Shown: in pieces, positions 36,111 through 43,796 of the stretch
How positions within the stretch are numbered: the stretch's first letter is position 1
Layout of the letters: the number at the start of each line of letters is the position of its first letter
Source: Cyclobacteriaceae bacterium
GTDB taxonomy: Bacteria > Bacteroidota > Bacteroidia > Cytophagales > Cyclobacteriaceae
Direction of reading: 5' to 3'
NCBI GenBank assembly: GCA_020436085.1
Contig: JAGQYM010000012.1
Coordinates: 31,828-95,827 of the forward strand
Length of the DNA: 64,000 bases
Made by a program: the position numbers and the translations under genes
Notes under the pieces: model-generated
Told to the model about the DNA's origin: nothing
What the model saw: the letters and a program-made list of their open reading frames with translations, nothing else
Databases searched by the model: none

Positions 36111-37331
36111 ATGGTAAAGATAAAGTCACAACGATTGCAGTCACGGCTAATGGAGATGGCCAGGTTTGGTGGGCTATCGTCAGGTGGGGTGAAACGACTA
36201 ACGCTTACAGAGGAGGATAAAGGCGCAAGGAATCTGTTGAGAAAGTGGATGAATGACCTCGGCCTTGAAGTGCATGTGGACGAAATAGGTAACATGTTCG
36301 GGATTTTGTCTGGCAAAAACAAGGATCGATTTATTGGAACCGGGTCACATCTTGACAGCGTACCTACTGGCGGAAAATATGATGGGCCTCTCGGTGTGCT
36401 GGCTGCGCTTGAGGTAGCAGAAACAATCGTTGAGCACAAGATTCAACTTAACCACTCACTTGTAGTCGCTAACTATACTAACGAAGAAGGCGTTCGATTT
36501 TTTCCCGATATGATGGGAAGTCTTGCTCACGTTAATCCAAACAAAATCAGTGAATACCTAAGCGCAAAAGACGAAAAAGGAATAACGGTAAAAGAAGCTG
36601 CCGCGGACATCGGGTACAATGGAAAGATGAAGTGTGGGGCTATTCGCTACAATGCTTTTGTTGAGTTACATATTGAACAGGGACCGATCTTAGAACAGAA
36701 AGGAATTGATATTGGTGTAGTGAAAGGAGTGCAGGCGATCCTTTGGATCAAGTTGACAATAGAAGGAAAAAGTGGTCATGCGGGCACTACGCCTATTGCC
36801 GCTCGTAAGGATACCTTTTATGCCTTTAGCAGGCTTTCAAATTACGCGCGACAGCTATGCAGCGAAATTCCAGGCCAGTTGATTACGATTGGATCCATAG
36901 AATTATCACCTAACGCCATCAATGTTATTCCAGAAAAGGTAATTGCCACGCTGGATATCCGAAACCCTTCAGACGAGCATTTGGCAGATGCTATCCAAAA
37001 GGTTCATGAGTTTATCGCGAAGGACGACTCATTTCAAAACCTGAAAGTAAGTGAGGAAGTTTTGGTGGATGTACCTGCGGTAAGGTTCGACCAGAGAGTT
37101 ACCTCCTCTATCTCCAGGAGCTGCCAGTCTCTGGGTTATTCAGAAATGGACATGTTTAGCGGTGCGGGTCATGATGCGCAGATATTGGCGACCCGCTATC
37201 CTGCTGCGATGGTTTTCATTCCTTCAAAGGATGGCATTAGTCACGCAGTGGATGAATACAGTTCACCAGAGCTGATTGAAAAAGGTGCTAATGTTTTGCT
37301 TCAAGCAATACTACACCTTGATCAGGATTAG
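36111..37331 (+). CDS. M20-family Zn-dependent amidohydrolase (N-carbamoylase/allantoate hydrolase-like)
   Basis: The 406-residue product has the motifs of the hydantoinase/carbamoylase subgroup of M20 peptidases: GSHLDSVPTGGKYDGPLG (H80, D91), TNEEGVRF (E125/E126), ELHIEQGP (H187), the dimerisation-domain motif SGHAGTTP, and GAGHDAQ near the end. Substrates of the subgroup are N-carbamoyl amino acids, allantoate or ureidoglycolate-like compounds, but the residues do not settle which. There is no signal peptide, so it should be cytoplasmic. It begins one base after the kinase stop codon. It converges on the permease at 37335 with a gap of only three bases and no visible terminator. An amidohydrolase in a signalling operon is unusual. 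Confidence 0.85.
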   Translation: MVKIKSQRLQSRLMEMARFGGLSSGGVKRLTLTEEDKGARNLLRKWMNDLGLEVHVDEIGNMFGILSGKNKDRFIGTGSHLDSVPTGGKYDGPLGVLAALEVAETIVEHKIQLNHSLVVANYTNEEGVRFFPDMMGSLAHVNPNKISEYLSAKDEKGITVKEAAADIGYNGKMKCGAIRYNAFVELHIEQGPILEQKGIDIGVVKGVQAILWIKLTIEGKSGHAGTTPIAARKDTFYAFSRLSNYARQLCSEIPGQLITIGSIELSPNAINVIPEKVIATLDIRNPSDEHLADAIQKVHEFIAKDDSFQNLKVSEEVLVDVPAVRFDQRVTSSISRSCQSLGYSEMDMFSGAGHDAQILATRYPAAMVFIPSKDGISHAVDEYSSPELIEKGANVLLQAILHLDQD

Positions 37332-37334
37332 CGA

Positions 37335-39755
37335 CTACTCATACTTCAACGTCTGAGCCGGATTTATCAGGGCGGCCTTCAGCGTTTGGAATCCAACGGA
37401 AAGGAAGGCAACAACAAGGACTCCAATGGCAGCTACTACGAACAGTGCCAAGTTGATCTCAATTCTGTAAGGGAAGCCCTCAAGCCATGTATTCATCAAC
37501 CACCAGGCAACTGGCCAAGCAATGACATTAGCAATAAGCACTAGAAGTAAAAACTCTCGTGAAAGTAGAATCACGATATTGGGAACGGATGATCCCAACA
37601 CTTTTCTGATTCCAATTTCTTTGGTTCGCTGTATAGTGAGGAACGATGCAAGACCAAACAAACCAAGGCAAGCGATGAAAATCGCCAACACTGTAAATAC
37701 ACCAAACACTTCACCAAACTGGCGATCACTTTCATATTGTTTGTTAAAGAATTCATCGAGGAAAAAATAATCCAGCGGGTTACCAGGGAAATAAGTATTC
37801 CAAGGTTCCTCAAGCCCTGCCAACACATCCTGTGCATTGACATCACCAATCTTAAATGCGTAGAAGCTGGAAAACTGCGGAGTATATCGAAACACCAACG
37901 GAGTCATCGCTTCTTTCAATGACATCTGGTGATAATCTTCCAACACACCTACAACCTCCAGCGTATCATTTTGAATAATCTTTTGACCAAGTGCATCTTC
38001 TGGTTTCTCAAAATCAAGGGCTTCAGTCATCGCCCGATTGAGAATCACAGATTGAGATTCGTTGGTGAAGTCACGATCAAAACTACGACCGGCTGCAAGT
38101 TTCAGATTGAAGGAGGAAATATAATCGTAGTCAATCCCAATGGTGTAGCCGGAAATATTGGACTCCGGCCCTCCCACCAGTCTCCTTACACCCATAGCCC
38201 AAAATATTTCATCTCCCGGCACATTGGTGGAAGCAGTCATACTCTTCACTCCTGATACACGAAGTGCCTCCGCTTTAAAGCTCTCCATCTTTCTTGAGTA
38301 GGTAGAGTCTGTGGCACCGGGTCCCTTCAATACCAAAGTCTGATTAATGCTTACACCCAAATCCTGGTTGCGCATAAAGTTGAGCTGTTGATACACAACC
38401 AATAGTCCGATAATCAATATGACTGATGCTACAAATTGAAATACCACCAATCCTTTACGTAGCAATCCGCCATGGGCGGTTCGCATCACTTTTCCCTTCA
38501 ACACTGCAATGGGTTTGAATGAGGATAGAACGATGGCTGGATAAAATCCAGACAATAGCGCTCCCACCAAAAACAACACAGATAAAAGTATCCAGAAATC
38601 CTGTTGAAGCATGTACTCAATAGGAATACTTCTTCCTGTGAGACCGATAAAGCCCGGCCATAACACCCACACCAACGCTACCGCCAACAATGCAGAGAAA
38701 AAATTGATAAGGATGGATTCGAACAGAAACTGGTAGATCAATTGGTTCTTCACTGCGCCCATCACTTTTCTTACACCCACTTCATTCGCGCGATCAAAAG
38801 ACTTGGCTGTAGCCAGATTGATATAGTTTACCCAAGCGATAATCAGGATAAACAAGGCGATAAATGACAATGCATACACTGCCTTGCCATCACCCTTTTC
38901 TTCCGGGATTGATTCCTGAAGGAGATCTCCGTACAAATGAATATCCAATATTGGCTGGAGTATAAACTCTTGTTTTTGATTTCGTTTTTCCCAGTCTTCA
39001 TGTCTGGTGTCGTATAAATATGTATCCCACTTCGACTGAAGCGATCTTACGTCAGTACCTGGCTTCAATAAAACGTAGGTATTAAAATCATACCATCCCC
39101 ACGCTGTTTCTGCACCTTCACCGGCACGAGTCACCAGTGTTTGGTACGACATCATGAAATCGAATTTGATATGGGAGTTATCCGGAATATCCTGAAACAC
39201 ACCTGTTACTTCCAATCGGGTGTCACCATTCCATGTGATTGCCTTACCGATCGGGTCATCATCTCCGAAATACTTTTTTGCAGCCCGTTGGGAAATGACA
39301 ACCTTGTCCGGGCCAGTCAGCACCGTTTCTTTATTCCCTTTTACAAGGTTGAAATCGAAAATGTCAAACACAGATGAATCTGTGATCTGCATTCTCTTTT
39401 CGTAAAAGCTAACCAGACCGAGTTCCGGATTCTCATAGCTAACCACACCTCCTACCGGAAACAGGCGAGTAAATCTCAGCACTTCCGGGAAGTTATCGGT
39501 CAATGCCGGACCTACGGCCGGCACTGCGGCTGCACACTCAAACCTAAGTTTACCATTTTGCCATCCATTGTATTGGATGCGGTAGATATCTGGTGCCTTT
39601 GAATGAAAGGTATCAAAGCTCCTTTCATACTTTACATATTGTAGAATGAGCAAGCTGGCTGCTATGCCCAATGAAAGTCCAACGATATTGAGAAAGGTAA
39701 ACCCTTTTTGCTTTAGGAAGTTGCGCAACGCAGAGGTGAAGTAGCTTTTGAACAT
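37335..39755 (-). CDS. MacB-like ABC permease (downstream gene of the third group)
   Basis: The 806-residue permease has coupling motifs ANEVGVRKVMGAV (an Asn replaces the usual Lys) and TKEIGIRKVLGSS and ends NPAQTLKYE. It lies on the far side of the two-component operon from the five-gene cluster and is 126 bases downstream of another permease gene on the same strand. I saw no sigma-54 element in that 126-base gap, so it may depend on the upstream gene's promoter. The first extracytoplasmic domain has an AAVPAVGPALTDNFPEVL block similar to those of the other copies. Confidence 0.88.
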   Translation of the reverse strand: MFKSYFTSALRNFLKQKGFTFLNIVGLSLGIAASLLILQYVKYERSFDTFHSKAPDIYRIQYNGWQNGKLRFECAAAVPAVGPALTDNFPEVLRFTRLFPVGGVVSYENPELGLVSFYEKRMQITDSSVFDIFDFNLVKGNKETVLTGPDKVVISQRAAKKYFGDDDPIGKAITWNGDTRLEVTGVFQDIPDNSHIKFDFMMSYQTLVTRAGEGAETAWGWYDFNTYVLLKPGTDVRSLQSKWDTYLYDTRHEDWEKRNQKQEFILQPILDIHLYGDLLQESIPEEKGDGKAVYALSFIALFILIIAWVNYINLATAKSFDRANEVGVRKVMGAVKNQLIYQFLFESILINFFSALLAVALVWVLWPGFIGLTGRSIPIEYMLQQDFWILLSVLFLVGALLSGFYPAIVLSSFKPIAVLKGKVMRTAHGGLLRKGLVVFQFVASVILIIGLLVVYQQLNFMRNQDLGVSINQTLVLKGPGATDSTYSRKMESFKAEALRVSGVKSMTASTNVPGDEIFWAMGVRRLVGGPESNISGYTIGIDYDYISSFNLKLAAGRSFDRDFTNESQSVILNRAMTEALDFEKPEDALGQKIIQNDTLEVVGVLEDYHQMSLKEAMTPLVFRYTPQFSSFYAFKIGDVNAQDVLAGLEEPWNTYFPGNPLDYFFLDEFFNKQYESDRQFGEVFGVFTVLAIFIACLGLFGLASFLTIQRTKEIGIRKVLGSSVPNIVILLSREFLLLVLIANVIAWPVAWWLMNTWLEGFPYRIEINLALFVVAAIGVLVVAFLSVGFQTLKAALINPAQTLKYE

Positions 39756-39881
39756 GTGTGGTAGATTTAGTCTTTAAACTGGTTCGGGCTGCACTTTGTT
39801 TTCAGGTTTATCCGAAACCGGACATTTCTTATGCATCAATTTATTACTTGACACTAACGATTAGGTTACGGGCATCTCATC

Positions 39882-42332
39882 CTATTCAGCCTTCAGGGTC
39901 TGAGCAGGTTGTGACCGGGCAGTTCGGACGGCCTGATAGCTAATGGTCAATATGGCGATCAGCAATGACAAAACCCCGGCCATTGCAAATGCCTGCCAGC
40001 TGATTCCAACTTTGTATTCAAAAGTTTGCAGCCATTCATTCATCATGTATACCGTAAGAGGAACAGAAACCAAAAGGCTAATTCCGATCAGGTACACATA
40101 ATCCTTTGAAAGAAGCATCAATAATGACTGCTCGGTGGCACCCATCACTTTGCGTATGCTGATTTCCTTTGTTCGGTTTTGCATAGCCAAAGATGCTAGT
40201 GCATAAAGGCCGAGGCTTCCAATAATAATGGCTAACATCGTGGCAATACTAATTATCTTGCTGAGGTTTTGATCGTTGCGGTATTGTGCCGCCATCGACT
40301 GGTCTGCAAAAGAAAAGTCAAATTCCTCACCATTGGAGAGTTTGTCCCACACTAGCTTGATCTCGTCAATGGTCGTTGCCATCTCCCCAGGGCGCAATCG
40401 CACCATCAGCCTGGGGATCATTGTACTGTTCATATTTATGTTCTCAATACCTGATCTTACGACATCAAAGTCTATCACTAATACCACAGGATCGACACTT
40501 GTGTACAGGGAATTGTAATTAAAGTCTTTTACTACGCCAATAACTTCATGATCCCCGAAACGACTTCCGGGAATTCTCTGTCCTATAGGATCCGTCCAAC
40601 CCTGTTCTTTTACAAATGCTTCGTTGACGATTATCGACCTGCGCTTGTCAGCGGGAATGTCTTTGGAAAAGTTTCTGCCCTGCAAAATCTCCATATCCAT
40701 TCCGGGAATGTAATCCTCATCGATGATGTTCAGGTTGAACTGTCTGTAGTTGCCGAGGTTGTCGGTGTAGCCAATGTTGACCCAGTTGCCATGACCAAAA
40801 TCCTGCGAGGCACCGAACACGGCTGCCACGCCAGACACTTTGTTCAACTCAATCTTAAACTGTTCTACTTTACTGAATCCATCACGGACTCTTTGCAACA
40901 TGCCTGAACCCGGTGCAGACACAACGTTCAACTGAGCAACCATCAGCTGCTGTTTGTCAAAACCGAGATCCTTGTTTCGTAAGTAGTTAAGTTGGTCACG
41001 CATGATCAATGTTGACGAGATTAAAAAAACGCTTAACACCAACTGAACACCTACCAATATTTTGCGCAGTCTTTGTTTACTACTGCCGAGGCTAGTACTT
41101 CCTTTGAGGACGGCCACGGGACGAAAGCCACTCAGTACGAAGGCGGGATAGCTTCCTGCAAATAAGCCGATGATAGCAACGAGTATTATCGACAGCAGCA
41201 ACATAAACTTGTTGACTTCTAAATGAAGTACCTTACCCGAGAGGTCGTTAAAAGTTGGAAGTCCGGCAATAGTGACGATAATTCCTACTGCGAGTGATAC
41301 CAGAGTGACAATCACTGCCTCGCTGATGAATTGAAAAATCAGGTGCTTTCTCTCTGCGCCTACTACTTTTCGTACACCCACTTCTTTTGCTCTCTTCAGC
41401 GACCTTCCCACGGATAATGTGACGAAGTTGATACAGGCTACCAATAGAATTAGCAGCGCAATTGCGGCAAGGATGTATGCATACTTAGGGTTGCTGACTG
41501 GCGCTCTACCCACGGGGAAGTCGGTATTCAAATGGATATCAAGCAAGGGCTGTAGTCCAACTTCATACTTTCCTTCATAGTCTGATCCCAATATCTTATC
41601 GAATACCGATTTAAATTTTGGGGTAAGGGAAGATGCGCTTGTCTTATCGTCTAATAGGACATAAGTCTCCGGTATGATGTCCAACCATGCCGTGAGTGTT
41701 CGTTCGCTATAGATTTTGTTGTTATTGAGTCCTGAGATCAGAATATCAAATTGAAAACTCGAGTTGGAAGGCATATTTTTCAAAACAGCCTTCACAGAGA
41801 AGTCCTCAAAATTATCTGCCAGTTGAATCGATACCACTTTATTGATGGGATCAGCATCCCCAAAATACTTTTGCGCCATTCTCTCGGAGAGCACTACCGA
41901 ACTAATGGAGCTCAATGCATCTGTGGTGTTTCCCTTAAGAACTTCGAAATCGAATATGTCAAAGAAGCTTTCGCCTGCTACATAAACTTCTTCTGAAAAT
42001 TGATTTACGTCTACTTTAACAAGTGCTTCAGTAGAATATACACCAGTGCTGTTTTCAACTTCTTCAAAATTGTCTTTGAGTGCTACGGCCATGGGGAATG
42101 GAGTGACCGTGTAAAAGAACTGCTCATCTTTGCCATAGTCTTCTTTTGCCCATACTCTATAGATACGATTTGCTTTGGTATGAAATGAGTCAAAGGTCCA
42201 CTCATCTTTCACGAACAAGACAATGAGCACGCAGCAGGCAATACCGATACCTAATCCGAATATGTTAATAGCAGAATGGGTCTTGCTCTTTAATAACGAG
42301 CGAACTGCAATCTTGAGGTAGTTGTATAACAT
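39882..42332 (-). CDS. MacB-like ABC permease (upstream gene of the third group)
   Basis: The frame is open 69 codons further upstream, but the ATG at 42330-42332 (MLYNYLKIAVRSLLKSKTHS) is chosen. It gives the standard charged start before helix one, and the extra residues resemble nothing in the family. The 816-residue product has coupling motifs AKEVGVRKVVGAE and TKEISIRKVMGAT and ends QPAQTLKAE. Its second extracytoplasmic domain has an inserted stretch (FGASQDFGHGNWVNIGYTDN) not seen in the others. It probably forms a two-gene unit with the permease at 37335. No sigma-54 motif was found upstream. Confidence 0.88.
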   Translation of the reverse strand: MLYNYLKIAVRSLLKSKTHSAINIFGLGIGIACCVLIVLFVKDEWTFDSFHTKANRIYRVWAKEDYGKDEQFFYTVTPFPMAVALKDNFEEVENSTGVYSTEALVKVDVNQFSEEVYVAGESFFDIFDFEVLKGNTTDALSSISSVVLSERMAQKYFGDADPINKVVSIQLADNFEDFSVKAVLKNMPSNSSFQFDILISGLNNNKIYSERTLTAWLDIIPETYVLLDDKTSASSLTPKFKSVFDKILGSDYEGKYEVGLQPLLDIHLNTDFPVGRAPVSNPKYAYILAAIALLILLVACINFVTLSVGRSLKRAKEVGVRKVVGAERKHLIFQFISEAVIVTLVSLAVGIIVTIAGLPTFNDLSGKVLHLEVNKFMLLLSIILVAIIGLFAGSYPAFVLSGFRPVAVLKGSTSLGSSKQRLRKILVGVQLVLSVFLISSTLIMRDQLNYLRNKDLGFDKQQLMVAQLNVVSAPGSGMLQRVRDGFSKVEQFKIELNKVSGVAAVFGASQDFGHGNWVNIGYTDNLGNYRQFNLNIIDEDYIPGMDMEILQGRNFSKDIPADKRRSIIVNEAFVKEQGWTDPIGQRIPGSRFGDHEVIGVVKDFNYNSLYTSVDPVVLVIDFDVVRSGIENINMNSTMIPRLMVRLRPGEMATTIDEIKLVWDKLSNGEEFDFSFADQSMAAQYRNDQNLSKIISIATMLAIIIGSLGLYALASLAMQNRTKEISIRKVMGATEQSLLMLLSKDYVYLIGISLLVSVPLTVYMMNEWLQTFEYKVGISWQAFAMAGVLSLLIAILTISYQAVRTARSQPAQTLKAE

Positions 42333-42556
42333 GGCACAGTAGTTGGTAGTTAATGATCTACATTTCGATACGATAAAAGTGCTTAAATGGAGGAAAATCG
42401 AGTGGGTTCGGGGAGTGATCGGGGGATTGGTTGTACTGAATTGCAGAATTGATGACCTGAGTTCCATGGTAAATGCATCTATGTCGTATATTGATAAATC
42501 ACGGTAACAGGTTGAGTGACAATAACTGCCAGAATACATACCCCAAAACCAAATAC

Positions 42557-43420
42557 ATGAGAACCAGTCTCTTTACCCTCGCCTTTTGTTGTATTGCTTT
42601 TTATAGTGATGCGCAAAACTTCTTCCGCTTGAAAAACAGATGGAAGTCAACGGAGTACATTCACGTAGAGCAACCGACACCGGCATCTAGTGCGATACAG
42701 CCTGGATGGTGGAGCGCTCAGTGGACGCTGGAGCAAGAGCCGGGAACTGCTTACTACCGTATTAAGAACAGATGGAAAAATCAATATCTGCAAATTGAAC
42801 AAGGTCCACTTGCGTGCAGTGACATTCAACCAGGATGGTGGAGTGCGCAGTGGCAACTTGAGCGTGTGGCGGGTACTTCTTTCGTCCGCCTTCGCAATCG
42901 CTGGAAGCCTGATGTAGCCATTCACAACCAGAATGGCCGATTGGAAGCGGGACCCGTAGATCTGGGATGGTGGAGTGCCATGTGGGAGATGGAGGATCTC
43001 AATACTCCCGCTGCCGCAGCCACTCCTTCAAGACCGGCCCCAACAACTCAGCCGGTACCAGCACAAACACGACCAGCAACACCGCCTGCACAACCAGCAA
43101 CACCAGCACTCCCTTCCGGCAATGATGCCCGTGCATTTTCGCCTCAACATGGAGGTAAAGTATCCGTGATGTTTTTGCGGTATACACGCGTATGGCCTAT
43201 TGCTGACTTACAACTCAAGCCTGGCGACAGAATCTACTTCTTCCCCCAAAGAATAGAGTGCAATAGAGATGGAGCCAACTTCAACGCAGACAATCCAGCC
43301 TTGGGTGGTCAAACTTTTACCGTTCAATCGGTGAGTCCTGAATTGAAACTGGACAGAGACATACCTATGATGAGAAATCGCAACAACGATTCCTTCTCAA
43401 TGATCATAGAGGTTTATTAA
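42557..43420 (+). CDS. Secreted protein with three GWWSAQW repeats, probable beta-trefoil, plus C-terminal domain
   Basis: The ATG at 42557 gives MRTSLFTLAFCCIAFYSDAQ, a clear signal peptide; the frame extends further upstream but not in a protein-like way. Three repeats of about 45 residues follow (about 20-65, 66-110, 111-155). Each has a K/RNRWK motif near the start and a PGWWSAQW, PGWWSAQW or LGWWSAMW motif near the end. Three such repeats fit a beta-trefoil of the ricin-B/QxW kind, which often binds sugars. A Pro/Thr/Ala linker (about 165-205) leads to a domain of about 85 residues that I do not recognise. No catalytic domain is visible. It ends overlapping the convergent gene at 43417 by four bases. 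Confidence 0.75.
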   Translation: MRTSLFTLAFCCIAFYSDAQNFFRLKNRWKSTEYIHVEQPTPASSAIQPGWWSAQWTLEQEPGTAYYRIKNRWKNQYLQIEQGPLACSDIQPGWWSAQWQLERVAGTSFVRLRNRWKPDVAIHNQNGRLEAGPVDLGWWSAMWEMEDLNTPAAAATPSRPAPTTQPVPAQTRPATPPAQPATPALPSGNDARAFSPQHGGKVSVMFLRYTRVWPIADLQLKPGDRIYFFPQRIECNRDGANFNADNPALGGQTFTVQSVSPELKLDRDIPMMRNRNNDSFSMIIEVY

Positions 43421-43761
43421 TCAAAGTCTTCGCTACCGGAGTTGCGCAAAATATTCTCTTCGTAACCCGGTAGCCTTTTTAAAAAATCAGTATCAATAAA
43501 ATTCAACCTTCGCTGTAGCACCTGTCGTCCCAACGAAGTAATCGAATACCCACCTGGCAGAGATACGATCAGATCCGAGGCAACCAGATGACGGGCAGCT
43601 TCATTAGTGTTTTTATAAAACTGATCACTAACGAATTCCTCGTCCGCCAACTCAAAGTGCTGGGCTAGTTTTTCTCTCACGCCCCTCATCGACATCACCT
43701 CACCGGCATCAAGCGATGTCAATAAAGGCAACATCATTTTTTGAAAGTCAGGGAGGGGCAT
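43417..43761 (-). CDS. Stand-alone Mrr N-terminal-like winged-helix protein
   Basis: The 114-residue product starts MPLPDFQKMMLPLLTSLDAG and has the pattern of the N-terminal domain of Mrr restriction endonucleases. That pattern is a PDFQ..MLPLL start, a variable helix, NEAARHLVASDLIVSLPGGY in the recognition-helix and wing position, and SITSLGRQVLQRR. The nuclease (PD-(D/E)xK) half is absent and there is no room for it before the neighbouring gene. It could be a DNA-binding regulator or a residue of a former restriction gene. It lies 35 bases downstream of the GloVer-repeat gene on the same strand. Confidence 0.65.
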   Translation of the reverse strand: MPLPDFQKMMLPLLTSLDAGEVMSMRGVREKLAQHFELADEEFVSDQFYKNTNEAARHLVASDLIVSLPGGYSITSLGRQVLQRRLNFIDTDFLKRLPGYEENILRNSGSEDFD

Positions 43762-43796
43762 TACCCAAGGTAGATAATTCCCCTCAATCCTGATGT

